A stretch of DNA of 64,000 nt from Nostoc sp. ATCC 53789. GTDB taxonomy: Bacteria; Cyanobacteriota; Cyanobacteriia; Cyanobacteriales; Nostocaceae. The stretch spans positions 5,236,501 to 5,300,500 of the forward strand of contig NZ_CP046703.1 in the NCBI RefSeq assembly GCF_009873495.1, read 5' to 3'. Below the pieces are notes generated by a model that was not told the DNA's origin, made no database searches, and was given only the letters and a program-made list of their open reading frames with translations. Below, piece by piece: positions 6,895-16,383 of the stretch. The position numbers were made by a program, and so were the translations under genes. The stretch's first letter is position 1. Every line of letters begins with the position of its first letter.

Positions 6895-9603
6895 ATGCCA
6901 TTTAATTATTCTATCGATATCCCAATTGCAAACGTAGTGACTGTAGGACAGGGTACTTACATTCCATTTTCAGGTTGGTGCTTAGATACAGAAAACCAAA
7001 TTAGAGGCATATCAGTCGGTGTAGACAATAAAATTCATTCACTTACACATGTTAATGATTTGAGGACTGATGTATTTGCTGCTTATAAATCTATATCTCC
7101 CGCTTATAAAAGCCTGAGCTCAGGTTTTTATGGAATGATTCCTTTTGCAAAAGACGACATCGGTAAAAAACTAAAACTAACTCTGAATTTTTACTATAGC
7201 GATCATGTACATTCCTTAGATATGGGATTTGTGTACTGTCAATCAAACAATGTAGTAGAAACAGTATCTAAATTAAAGATAAATTCTAATTTAAATGAGC
7301 CTTTGATTGCAATTTGCATGGCTACATATAACCCGAAAATCGATAATTTTAAGAAGCAAATAGATTCTATTCTCAACCAAACCCATAAAAACTGGATTCT
7401 TATAGTTAATGATGATAAATCTTCACAAAAGTCCTTTAAAGAACTTTGCAAAGTATGCGAAATAGATCAACGCATTCATGTTTATCGTAACGAATCAAAT
7501 CTAGGGTTTTATAAAAACTTTGAAAGAGCTTTAGAAAGGGTTGGTGATGTTGCTGAATATATTGCACTTTCCGATCAAGATGATTATTGGTATACAAATA
7601 AACTCAGCAGCTGTTTAGCCAGTATGGAACCGGATGTCAGTTTGGTTTATTCTGATATGCGTATTGTTAAGGGAAATGGAGAAGTAATCTCTAATAGTTA
7701 CTGGGTTAATAGACAAAACTACTATGAAGATATTTCCATGTTACTGCTAGCGAATACTGTTACTGGTGCAGCTTGCTTGTTTCGCCGTAGTTTAGTGAAA
7801 ATTTTGTTACCTTTTCCCTATCCTATGGGAGAAATATTCCACGATCAGTGGTTATCAATAGTAGCAAGGTCTATGGGAAGAATAGCCTACATTGATGAGC
7901 CACTATACGATTACATACAGCATGGCTCAAATATAATTGGCCACGCTGACTTCCAAGCCGCTTCACCACTAGAACGTCTATTTAAATTATTTAAGCTAAC
8001 AACACAATTTATTTTTAGCCCCCGTGGTTCTATTAAAGCAAACTTAAAAGCTTATGTTGAAAGGGGATGGGCAATTTATCAATATGAATTTCGTAGGTTG
8101 GAACTTATGGCAACTAACCTGCGTTTCCGAGTAGGAGATAAAGCTGTAACCGATCTTTCTATATTGGATATGTTCAATGATAGATGGTTCTCTATTTTTC
8201 CTTTATTAAAAAAACATATATTACTGATACAAACACATACAACCAATCATGCTGAGTGGCGATTACTCCAATCTCGTGTTTTAGTAACTCTATCTAAACG
8301 TTTAGTATTAAGTTTAAATCAACTATCAGCCGCCACAAAGCGGACATCTAAGATTCTTGCTGAACCAGGGTTTGAAATTACAGACAAAAAAGATAGATTT
8401 TTTCAAACAGCACTAGAAGCAAAAATCGCACCTTTAGAATTAGACATTAGTGAATCTCAGTCAATTCGCGTTAATATTTTGATTCCAGAAATTAATTTCA
8501 AATATTTATTTGGTGGATATATTGCTAAATTTAATTTTGCGATTTTATTAGCTAAAGCTGGATTAAAAGTTCGGTTAGTTATTGTTGATAAGTGCGACTT
8601 TCACCCGCAGGAGATTACAGAGGGTATGATACAATACCCAGGGCTGCAAGATTTATTAAGTTACATTGAGATATCGCTTCATTATAATCGTGAAGTTACA
8701 CTGTCTGTTAATCCTCTTGATTCATTTATTGCCACAACTTGGTGGACTGCTCACATTGCTCATCAGGCATCTACTCAATTAGGACATCCAGAATTTTTAT
8801 ACTTTATTCAAGAATTTGAGCCATTTACATTTTCTATGGGGGCTTACTTTGCTATAGCTCGTCAGTCGTATGACTTTCCCCATTCAGCATTATTCTCAAC
8901 CGCTTTGTTAATGGAGTATTTTCAACAGCAAAACATAGGGGTATTTGCATCGGGACATAAACATTCACCATTAATTGCATCTTTCGAAAATGCAATTCAA
9001 ACTTTTGAATTGCCTGCATTACCTCCAAAAAAAGCTGCAAAAAAGTTGCTTTTTTACAGTCGCCCTGAAACTCATGCAGCACGCAATATGTTTGAGGTTG
9101 GTTTGATGGCACTAAATAAGGCAATAGTGTCTGGCATCTTTGATGCCGAAGATTGGGAATTTTACGGCATTGGAACTGAGAAATTAAGACCATCCGTACC
9201 TCTTGCAAATGGGCGATCTTTGCAGATGTTAGGTAAGGTAAGCTTAGATGAATACTGCGAGTTACTTCCAGAACACGATTTAGGGTTGGCTCTCATGTAT
9301 ACTCCTCACCCCAGTTTGCTACCTTTAGAAATGGCAGCAGCAGGTATGGTGGTAGTAACTAATACCTGTATTAATAAAACAGCAGAACGCCTCAAAGAGA
9401 TATCAAGTAATATACTAGCTGCGGAACCTACAGCAGACGGAGTGGCGGAAACTCTTGCGAAAGCTGTTATCCTGTCCCAGGATTGGAATTTCCGTCTAAC
9501 AGGCTCAAAAGTCAATTGGTCTTCTTCATGGGAACAAACATTTGATAGCGAATTGATATCTAAAATCAAGAAAAAACTTAGCCATGAAGATAGATATGTG
9601 TGA
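6895..9603 (+). CDS. Large two-domain glycosyltransferase (GT2 plus WsaF-like GT4 domain)
   Basis: About 902 residues from the ATG at 6895, preceded by AGGGA at about 8 bp spacing; a TTG 11 codons upstream lacks such a site. Residues 1-120 look like a small beta domain. Residues about 136-370 are a GT2 (GT-A) domain: IAICMATYNPKIDNFKKQID, VNDDKS and SDQDDYW (the DxD metal site). Residues about 520-890 resemble the rhamnosyltransferase WsaF: FLYFIQEFEPFTFSMGAYF, LLFYSRPETHAARNMF and LGLALMYTPHPSLLPLEMAAAG, the last being the nucleotide-sugar E-x7-E-like region of GT-B enzymes. It probably adds two sugars in succession at the cytoplasmic membrane face. Confidence 0.8.
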   Translation: MPFNYSIDIPIANVVTVGQGTYIPFSGWCLDTENQIRGISVGVDNKIHSLTHVNDLRTDVFAAYKSISPAYKSLSSGFYGMIPFAKDDIGKKLKLTLNFYYSDHVHSLDMGFVYCQSNNVVETVSKLKINSNLNEPLIAICMATYNPKIDNFKKQIDSILNQTHKNWILIVNDDKSSQKSFKELCKVCEIDQRIHVYRNESNLGFYKNFERALERVGDVAEYIALSDQDDYWYTNKLSSCLASMEPDVSLVYSDMRIVKGNGEVISNSYWVNRQNYYEDISMLLLANTVTGAACLFRRSLVKILLPFPYPMGEIFHDQWLSIVARSMGRIAYIDEPLYDYIQHGSNIIGHADFQAASPLERLFKLFKLTTQFIFSPRGSIKANLKAYVERGWAIYQYEFRRLELMATNLRFRVGDKAVTDLSILDMFNDRWFSIFPLLKKHILLIQTHTTNHAEWRLLQSRVLVTLSKRLVLSLNQLSAATKRTSKILAEPGFEITDKKDRFFQTALEAKIAPLELDISESQSIRVNILIPEINFKYLFGGYIAKFNFAILLAKAGLKVRLVIVDKCDFHPQEITEGMIQYPGLQDLLSYIEISLHYNREVTLSVNPLDSFIATTWWTAHIAHQASTQLGHPEFLYFIQEFEPFTFSMGAYFAIARQSYDFPHSALFSTALLMEYFQQQNIGVFASGHKHSPLIASFENAIQTFELPALPPKKAAKKLLFYSRPETHAARNMFEVGLMALNKAIVSGIFDAEDWEFYGIGTEKLRPSVPLANGRSLQMLGKVSLDEYCELLPEHDLGLALMYTPHPSLLPLEMAAAGMVVVTNTCINKTAERLKEISSNILAAEPTADGVAETLAKAVILSQDWNFRLTGSKVNWSSSWEQTFDSELISKIKKKLSHEDRYV

Positions 9604-9702
9604 TAACGGTCTGCTATATAAAGTAGGTATATTACATAAAAAAACTAGATTTTCAAAATTACGGAAGATATTTTCCACTCCTTAAAATAAAATAGTAAAT
9701 AA

Positions 9703-11454
9703 ATGTCAAATATATTATCGAGGCATTTGCCCTTTCAAAAAGCACAGGTATTCTTAGGAATTGCTTACTCATTACCAATTATTCTAATTTTTTGGTTTGT
9801 TACTTCCTTCGCCGTAAACATGCCTGTTTGGGACGATTGGGAATTAGTATATCTTTTCGATAAAATTTATAGCGGTACTGCAAGCTTTGCAGATTTTTTT
9901 GCCCAGCATAACGAGCATCGGATTTTTTTTCCAAGAATAATATTTGCTATCCTTGCATTTTCCTCAAAATGGAACATTAAATTGGAAACCTATTTTAGCC
10001 TTTTACTGGCTTTATTAAACTTTGCTGTTTTGTATAAAATTGCAGCTTATAGTTCCAATAAAAATAATAAACTATTATTTCATTTATTTAATTTTACAAT
10101 TTGTATTGCCAATTTTTCTTTAATTCAGTATGAAAATTGGCTATGGGGATTTCAAATAGCTTGGTTCTTGATAAATACATGCCTAATCCTAGCAGTTTTC
10201 ATTCTTACTGTACCTAAAAATTGGCATCCACATTTTAGACTATCACTTGCATCTTTATGCTGTCTTATTGCTAGCTTTTCGTCAGCTCATGGATTACTTT
10301 CTTGGCTGGTATTACTTCCATCAGTATACTTAGTTGAAGGGATAACTAAACACAAAAAGATCAGGATTCTAGTATGGGTCGGACTTTTTACTTTTTGTGT
10401 TGCTATCTACTCTATTGGTTATAAGAAGCCTTCTGATAATCCTAGTATATTCTTTATTTTACAAGAGCCATTAATTGCATTTAAATATTTCTTTTCTATG
10501 ATAGGTTTTTCGTTAGGAAAAAGTATTTTCACTCCTATAGCTAATGGCTTAATAATATTTTTAATATTTTTGTTTTTTAATATTTTCTGTTTCAAAAATT
10601 ATAAATCAGTTTTTTTAACCAAAGCAGTTCCTTGGCTATCATTGGGCTGGTTTGCTATTTTTTTTGCATTAATTACTACTTTTGGTAGAGCTGGTTTTGG
10701 TGTTGAGCAAGCGACTTCATCAAGGTACATAACAGTTTCGATATTATTAGTCATATCCTGCCTACAATTGTGCCAATTATGGATTTTATACAAGTGGCAA
10801 GATGCAGGTAAAAATACGCATATATTTTCAGGGTTCTGCCTGGGATTTTTAATATGTATTTTTGTTTTTAGCTCTACAAGCTGCATTGTAGAAGGTAAAA
10901 ATATTTGGAAAGCACATAATGCTGCTAAACATTGCTTAGAGGTTATAAATTTCATAGATAAGGAATCTCCTAATAACTGTTTACAGATGTTCTATCCTAA
11001 ACCCTTGCGGGTAATAGAATCGAGTAAAAATCTTCAAAAGTTAGGGTTTAGAAGTTTTTCTAAAAATATAATTTTTACAACTAAAACAGCAAAAATTTAC
11101 GGTAATATTGATGTTCCTTCAACAGTATATCAACCATTAATTCTACACAAGAAGGATACTATAAAGTTTCTTGGCTGGGGTATTTTGCCTGAACGCCGCA
11201 AACAACCATTCCTCGTTTTGCTGTCATACGGCAATAATCAATCTTTTTTTGCCTATGGGACTATATTTTTAAATAGGACTGATGTTGCAAAAGCTTTTAA
11301 TTCAAGTCTTTATGATACATCAGGATGGGAAGCAAATGTTTCTCTAAGTTCTATACCACTAGGTGAAACTACTATCAAAGCTTGGGTTTATGACCAAGAA
11401 GGTCAACAGTTTATTCAGTTGAATGGTGAACCAAAGATAAAAGTGCTGGAGTAA
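9703..11454 (+). CDS. Polytopic membrane protein, GT-C glycosyltransferase-like
   Basis: 583 residues with about ten hydrophobic helices between residues 15 and 400 and a soluble C-terminal tail of roughly 180 residues that looks like a beta domain. After the first helix comes MPVWDDWELVYL, then QHNEHRIFFPR. An acidic pair in the first extracytoplasmic loop followed by a conserved H-R-loop is what one expects of GT-C (PMT/ArnT-like) enzymes that use polyprenyl-linked sugar donors. I cannot name the family with certainty; a polymerase-like membrane protein is the alternative. It follows the WsaF-like gene by 99 bp in the same direction. Confidence 0.6.
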   Translation: MSNILSRHLPFQKAQVFLGIAYSLPIILIFWFVTSFAVNMPVWDDWELVYLFDKIYSGTASFADFFAQHNEHRIFFPRIIFAILAFSSKWNIKLETYFSLLLALLNFAVLYKIAAYSSNKNNKLLFHLFNFTICIANFSLIQYENWLWGFQIAWFLINTCLILAVFILTVPKNWHPHFRLSLASLCCLIASFSSAHGLLSWLVLLPSVYLVEGITKHKKIRILVWVGLFTFCVAIYSIGYKKPSDNPSIFFILQEPLIAFKYFFSMIGFSLGKSIFTPIANGLIIFLIFLFFNIFCFKNYKSVFLTKAVPWLSLGWFAIFFALITTFGRAGFGVEQATSSRYITVSILLVISCLQLCQLWILYKWQDAGKNTHIFSGFCLGFLICIFVFSSTSCIVEGKNIWKAHNAAKHCLEVINFIDKESPNNCLQMFYPKPLRVIESSKNLQKLGFRSFSKNIIFTTKTAKIYGNIDVPSTVYQPLILHKKDTIKFLGWGILPERRKQPFLVLLSYGNNQSFFAYGTIFLNRTDVAKAFNSSLYDTSGWEANVSLSSIPLGETTIKAWVYDQEGQQFIQLNGEPKIKVLE

Positions 11455-11521
11455 AAAAGAAACCTAGGTTAGAAACCATTACATTTATTATTGAGAGCAT
11501 AAAGGGAGTAATAGAGCCAAA

Positions 11522-12847
11522 ATGCTAAAAAAAATGTTTCGCTCAAAAATACTAAAGTTTTTACTAGGTGGCGGGTTAGCAGCAGCCTTAAATTTAGCGC
11601 TTATTTATTTAATAATTGAAAAGCTAGGATTCAATACACCTTTTTTGCGTAATATAGCGAATGTAATTTCAATTGAAATCTCCCTAATATTTAGTTTCTT
11701 TATATACCGAACTTGGGTTTGGACTGGGGGTATTTGGAATATTAGAGAAGTTTTTTTACGACAACTTCCTCTTTACCATGTTTCGGCTGGAGTTGCAGTG
11801 ATTACTCGCATTTTCTTTATCTTTCCTATTTTAGATTGGTTGAGAATTAACTATGCCATCAATACTTTAATAGGCGCACTTTTGAGCGCATCAATTAATT
11901 ATCTGATTAGCGACCGCTTTGTATTTAAAACCCCAATAGCAAAAAATTATAAAAATTCACAGGCAGAAAAAATATCAGTTACATATTACCCAGAATCATT
12001 AGCTCCAGCCCTATCAGTAAATTCTAGCTTCAGAAAAGATGAGTCAATAACGATAGATACTTCAAAATCTGTCAAGACTTTATCAATAGTAATTCCAGCC
12101 TACAATGAAGAAGACTGCATAGTTCAAACTGTTGATACTATTAGCAAGGTTTTGGAACAAGAAAAAATAGATTACGAAATTTTAGTTGTTAACGATAACA
12201 GCAAAGATAAAACAGAAGAACTATTACAGCAGATGAATTTTCAAAATAATAAGCTGCGTTATGTCAATAATTATTATCCTAACGGCTTTGGCTTTGCAGT
12301 TCGCTGTGGGTTAGAAAATTTTATAGGTGATGCTGTAGCGGTTGTTATGGCAGATAGTTCAGATGCACCAGAAGACATCGTATCTTACTACCATAAACTT
12401 CAAGAGGGCTATGATTGTGTTTTTGGTTCTCGTTTTATTAAAGGCGGTAAAGTAATTGACTATCCAAGTCATAAATTAATTGTAAATCGCTTGGCTAATC
12501 TTTTCATTCAGATACTATTTGGCTTGAAATTTAACGACACTACTAATGCCTTTAAAATTTATCGTCAAGAAGTTATTGAAGGTATCTCCCCATTAGTATC
12601 TCATCATTTCAATTTAACAGTAGAGATACCACTAAAAGCCATAGCAAGAGGGTATTCTTATACAACTATTCCTATTACCTGGAGGAATAGAACCACAGGA
12701 GTTTCTAAGCTAAAGCTAAAAGAAATGGGCAGTCGATATTTGTTTATAGTTCTCTATATCTGGCTAGAAAAACATTTATCACGCGGAGATTATCATCTAA
12801 GCAAAAATAAACTGGTAGTAAATCAAAGGTTGAAATCAAATGGCTGA
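11522..12847 (+). CDS. GtrA-like membrane domain fused to a DPM1-type GT2 glycosyltransferase
   Basis: 441 residues. Residues about 10-135 have four hydrophobic helices and the signature of GtrA (FLLGGGLAAALNLALIYLI ... FSFFIYRTWVW ... ASINYLISDRFVFK). Residues about 180-400 are a GT2 domain: LSIVIPAYNEEDCI, ILVVNDNSKDKT and VVMADSSDAPEDI (the D-x-D-like region, here D-S-S-D), then FGSRFIKGG and an N-F-K-I-Y acceptor loop. Such enzymes load a sugar onto undecaprenyl phosphate, and GtrA proteins are thought to flip it. The domain order is the reverse of the more usual catalytic-then-GtrA order. It overlaps the next gene by 8 bp. Confidence 0.82.
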   Translation: MLKKMFRSKILKFLLGGGLAAALNLALIYLIIEKLGFNTPFLRNIANVISIEISLIFSFFIYRTWVWTGGIWNIREVFLRQLPLYHVSAGVAVITRIFFIFPILDWLRINYAINTLIGALLSASINYLISDRFVFKTPIAKNYKNSQAEKISVTYYPESLAPALSVNSSFRKDESITIDTSKSVKTLSIVIPAYNEEDCIVQTVDTISKVLEQEKIDYEILVVNDNSKDKTEELLQQMNFQNNKLRYVNNYYPNGFGFAVRCGLENFIGDAVAVVMADSSDAPEDIVSYYHKLQEGYDCVFGSRFIKGGKVIDYPSHKLIVNRLANLFIQILFGLKFNDTTNAFKIYRQEVIEGISPLVSHHFNLTVEIPLKAIARGYSYTTIPITWRNRTTGVSKLKLKEMGSRYLFIVLYIWLEKHLSRGDYHLSKNKLVVNQRLKSNG

Positions 12848-13907
12848 GAAAATTCTGATTTTAGGAGGAGCTGGTTTTGTGGGCAGTTCCTTAGCAATTA
12901 ATCTAAAAAAGCATTATTCTCAGTGGGAAATTATATGTTTTGATAATCTTCGAAGGCGTGGTTCAGAATTAAATATTCCTAGACTAAAAAATTTGGGAAT
13001 TGACTTTATTCATGGAGATATTCGCTCTTCTAACGATTTAGACCCTGGAATCTTTAACGTCGATACCATTATTGATTGTTCTGCTGAACCTTCTGTGCTT
13101 GCAGGATTTGCTTCTCCACAATACGTCCTACAAACAAATTTAATAGGAACTATTAATGTTCTGGAATTAGCTAGACAAACTCAAGCTCGTTTGCTTTTTC
13201 TATCCACCAGTCGGGTTTATCCAATCGAAACACTTAAATCAATTAATTTATTACAACTACCAACCCGCTTTAGCATTGCTGTTGAACAGACAATACCTGG
13301 AGTATCTTATCTTGGTATAGCGGAGGAATTTCCACTTCAAAGCTACCGTTCTCTATATGGTACTACTAAACTTGCCTCAGAAATGCTAATCGAAGAGTAT
13401 CGGCAAGCTTATGGTATTCAGGCAATAGTCAACCGTTGTGGTGTAATTACAGGCCCTTGGCAAATGGGTAAAGTTGACCAAGGTGTTTTTGTTTTGTGGT
13501 TAGCTGCACACTATTTTGAAAAATCTTTAAGTTACATAGGCTATGGCGGTACAGGTAAACAAGTTAGAGATTTATTGCACATTGAGGATTTGTTAAGTTT
13601 GATTAATTATCAGTTAGAAAATTTTTCAGAACTAGATGGAGATGTTTTAAATGTCGGTGGAGGTGCTGATAATAGTCTATCTCTATTAGAGACTACTAGA
13701 CTATGCGAGACAATCACTGGTAAATCTATTCCTATCAAATCAGAAGAAATAGCTAGAAAAGGTGATATCCCTATTTATATTACAGATTCTTCCAAGATAA
13801 GCTCTAAGACTGGATGGAAACCAATTATGAATCCCGAAAAAAGTCTTAGAGATATTTATAACTGGATTATTGAGTATGAAACAATCTTAAAGCCCATTTT
13901 ATCCTAA
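12840..13907 (+). CDS. NAD-dependent nucleotide-sugar epimerase/dehydratase (extended SDR)
   Basis: 355 residues with a Rossmann start LILGGAGFVGSSLA (GxxGxxG) and the extended-SDR catalytic set: S-T-S at about 122-124 (FLSTSRVYP) and Y173-x3-K177 in SLYGTTK. The region FDNLRRRGSELNIPRLKNLGIDFIHGDIR resembles CDP-paratose 2-epimerase-like enzymes. It starts inside the preceding GtrA/GT2 gene (8-bp overlap) and a second epimerase follows 36 bp later, so the three are probably made together and supply an unusual sugar. The exact substrate cannot be read from the sequence. Confidence 0.85.
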   Translation: MAEKILILGGAGFVGSSLAINLKKHYSQWEIICFDNLRRRGSELNIPRLKNLGIDFIHGDIRSSNDLDPGIFNVDTIIDCSAEPSVLAGFASPQYVLQTNLIGTINVLELARQTQARLLFLSTSRVYPIETLKSINLLQLPTRFSIAVEQTIPGVSYLGIAEEFPLQSYRSLYGTTKLASEMLIEEYRQAYGIQAIVNRCGVITGPWQMGKVDQGVFVLWLAAHYFEKSLSYIGYGGTGKQVRDLLHIEDLLSLINYQLENFSELDGDVLNVGGGADNSLSLLETTRLCETITGKSIPIKSEEIARKGDIPIYITDSSKISSKTGWKPIMNPEKSLRDIYNWIIEYETILKPILS

Positions 13908-13943
13908 ACTGTTGTTTGTACTATGAGGTGAGTCAAAATCATT

Positions 13944-15011
13944 ATGCCCACCGTTTTAATTACTGGTTCCTCTGGTCTAATAGGTTCAGAATCAGTTCAT
14001 TTCTTTGTCCAAAACGGTTTTCACGTTGTGGGTATCGATAATAATATGCGAGCGGTATTTTTTGGTGAATCTGCTTCCACAGACTGGAATCGTCGTATCC
14101 TAGAAGATAAATATAGTGATAGCTATCATCACTATGACATTGATATCCGCGATCGCTCGGCAGTAGAAAACCTATTTCAAGAATATTCCTCTGATATTTC
14201 TCTTATTATTCATACAGCAGCACAACCATCTCATGACTGGGCAGCAAAAGACCCTCATACAGACTTTACGGTTAATGCCAACGGTACTTTAGTATTACTA
14301 GAAGCAACTCGGCAATACTGCCGTGATGCAATTTTTATATTTACCTCAACCAATAAAGTCTATGGCGATACTCCTAATTATCTACCCTTGCAGGAGTTAG
14401 AGACTCGCTGGGAGATTGAACCAAATCATCAATATATAAAAGGCATTGATGAGTCAATGACAATTGACAACTCCAAACATTCTCTATTTGGCGCTTCTAA
14501 AATTGCCGCAGATATACTAGTTCAAGAATATGGTAAATACTTCGGTATGAAGACTGCTACCTTTAGAGGAGGTTGTCTGACTGGACCAAACCATTGTGGC
14601 GCTCAGTTGCACGGTTTTCTAGCGTACTTAATGAAATGTACTATCACTGGTGAAACTTACACTATATTTGGCTATCAAGGCAAACAGGTTAGAGATAATA
14701 TACATAGTTATGATTTAGTCAATGCCTTTTACTATTTTTATCAAAATCCTAGATGTGGAGAGGTTTATAATATTGGGGGTTCTCGGCATAGTAATTGTTC
14801 TATGTTAGAAGCAATCTCAATTTGCGAAAACATCGTAGGTAAAAAGCTGAAATACATCTATACAGATGAGAACCGCTCTGGCGATCATATCTGGTATATT
14901 TCAGATGTAAGAAAGTTCCGCTCTCACTATCCAATATGGGAATACAAGTATAATCTTCAACAGATTCTAGAGGAGATTTATTATGCCCAAGCATTTAGGA
15001 AAACAAACTAA
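13944..15011 (+). CDS. NAD-dependent epimerase/dehydratase (CDP-paratose 2-epimerase-like) with Phe in the Tyr-x3-Lys position
   Basis: 355 residues with N-terminal LITGSSGLIGSESV (GxxGxxG) and the segment NNMRAVFFGESASTDWN, which I associate with CDP-paratose/tyvelose-type epimerases. FTSTNKVYGD supplies the serine/threonine of the active site. The usual Y-x3-K reads F182-GAS-K186 (HSLFGASK), so the catalytic tyrosine appears replaced by phenylalanine. FRGGCLTGPNHCGAQLHGFL and the RDNIHSYDLV region are typical of the family. It is paired with the preceding epimerase, which retains tyrosine. It may use another acid/base, or act on an intermediate or as a partner. Confidence 0.8.
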   Translation: MPTVLITGSSGLIGSESVHFFVQNGFHVVGIDNNMRAVFFGESASTDWNRRILEDKYSDSYHHYDIDIRDRSAVENLFQEYSSDISLIIHTAAQPSHDWAAKDPHTDFTVNANGTLVLLEATRQYCRDAIFIFTSTNKVYGDTPNYLPLQELETRWEIEPNHQYIKGIDESMTIDNSKHSLFGASKIAADILVQEYGKYFGMKTATFRGGCLTGPNHCGAQLHGFLAYLMKCTITGETYTIFGYQGKQVRDNIHSYDLVNAFYYFYQNPRCGEVYNIGGSRHSNCSMLEAISICENIVGKKLKYIYTDENRSGDHIWYISDVRKFRSHYPIWEYKYNLQQILEEIYYAQAFRKTN

Positions 15012-15354
15012 ACTAGTATAAAAATCAGGACTTGCTGAATCACAATATAAATTATTCGATGCCTGCGGCGGGCGTAGCTATCGCCATATCCTTGCGGGGG
15101 CTTTTCCCTGCATTGAAATACAACGATACTTGAGATAATAAACTAACAATTTATTTTACGGTTATGGTTTGAATTACAACGTGGATATTACATGAATATT
15201 CACTCTAGTTCATATTATTTTTATGCAATACCAAATAATTTTGAGTAAAAAAATAGCAGAGTAAAAATTTATGAAACTTATCCCCACGTTACCTTTAAAA
15301 TTATACTTTAATAAAAGTTGCCTATCTCGTTATGCCAAAATAAATTAAACTTAA
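15012..15354. other. Intergenic stretch with a dispersed GC-rich repeat
   Basis: 343 bp without a gene. Bases about 15059-15112 contain the GC-rich block GCCTGCGGCGGGCGTAGCTA, related to short dispersed repeats found all over Nostoc genomes and recalled elsewhere in this window (for example 49205-49235). The remainder is AT-rich and may contain a secondary promoter for the following glycosyltransferase genes, but no clear boxes stand out. Confidence 0.5.
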
Positions 15355-16383
15355 ATGCAGGCTCAAGAAAAAATCGGTATTGTTTTAGCGACCTATAATC
15401 CTCAGCTTGAATATTTTCAGAAACAGATCCAGTCCATTCAAAATCAGACTTGGTATAATTGGGTTTGTCATATTGTTGATGACTGCTCGCAATCTGAATC
15501 TCAAACTGCAATGCAAGAAATTGTTGGCAATGATTCACGGTTTATTTTTCATTTTCATAGCGATAATCTTAAACATTACTATAATTTTGAAAGGGGTTTG
15601 GAATACTGTATTCAAGACCACACAGTTACAGCCATAAGCTTCTCCGACCAAGATGATATTTGGCAACCAGAAAAGCTAGAAGTATTGCTAAAAACTTTAC
15701 GCGCTGAACACGCATTATTGGTTCATTCTGATTTGGAGTTAATAAACAGTTATGACCAAACTATCAATCTTTCTACTTGGGATTTTGAAGGACGTAATCC
15801 CGAAAAAACCACGGTAGAATTGTTACTACTTCGTAATGTCGTGACAGGATGCTCTTTGTTATTTTCTAGTTCTCTAGTTCCTTCTATTCTACCTTTTCCC
15901 CAACAAGATGAAATTGGTTGGCATCATGATTGGTGGGTAGCATTGGTTGCAATTCAAAAAGGTAAAATTGCTCATATTCGCCAACCATTAGTCCGCTATA
16001 GGCTTCATAGTTGCAATGCAGTAGGAGCAATGCAAAATGCTGGTAATTTTTACACTGAATTTATGCTCTGGTTCAGTAAAAAATCTAAAATTACAGGTAA
16101 AAGCTATATAGTTCACTCTAAGTTGAGTAAAGTATTTCAAGCTAGATTTTACCAACAATTCAATTCAAACTGGTATAATCCCTTTGACGAGCGCCGCTTA
16201 GATTTTGGTTTGGGTATTCTTAAGCTTTGTTACCAAAGTTTAAAAGCTGGATATCATTCTGAAGGTATAGCACTACGAATTTTGATTTTTAAAATTTTAT
16301 TCGATATTCAACGAGTTCAAAATTATATCTTCAAGGTGTTGCCCAGATTTAAAATGAAGAAGAGCAATATCCCAAAAAAATGA
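15355..16383 (+). CDS. GT2 family glycosyltransferase
   Basis: 342 residues. GT-A signature: IGIVLATYNPQLEYFQKQI at residues 6-24, CHIVDDCSQSES, and the metal site in FSDQDDIW near residue 100. HSDLELINSYD and LLLRNVVTGCSLLF match the acceptor half of the same subfamily found in the first part of the protein at 6895. The end overlaps the next glycosyltransferase by 4 bp (ATGA), so the two are translationally coupled. It is a cytoplasmic, membrane-associated enzyme building the repeat unit; sugar and linkage are unknown. Confidence 0.88.
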   Translation: MQAQEKIGIVLATYNPQLEYFQKQIQSIQNQTWYNWVCHIVDDCSQSESQTAMQEIVGNDSRFIFHFHSDNLKHYYNFERGLEYCIQDHTVTAISFSDQDDIWQPEKLEVLLKTLRAEHALLVHSDLELINSYDQTINLSTWDFEGRNPEKTTVELLLLRNVVTGCSLLFSSSLVPSILPFPQQDEIGWHHDWWVALVAIQKGKIAHIRQPLVRYRLHSCNAVGAMQNAGNFYTEFMLWFSKKSKITGKSYIVHSKLSKVFQARFYQQFNSNWYNPFDERRLDFGLGILKLCYQSLKAGYHSEGIALRILIFKILFDIQRVQNYIFKVLPRFKMKKSNIPKK

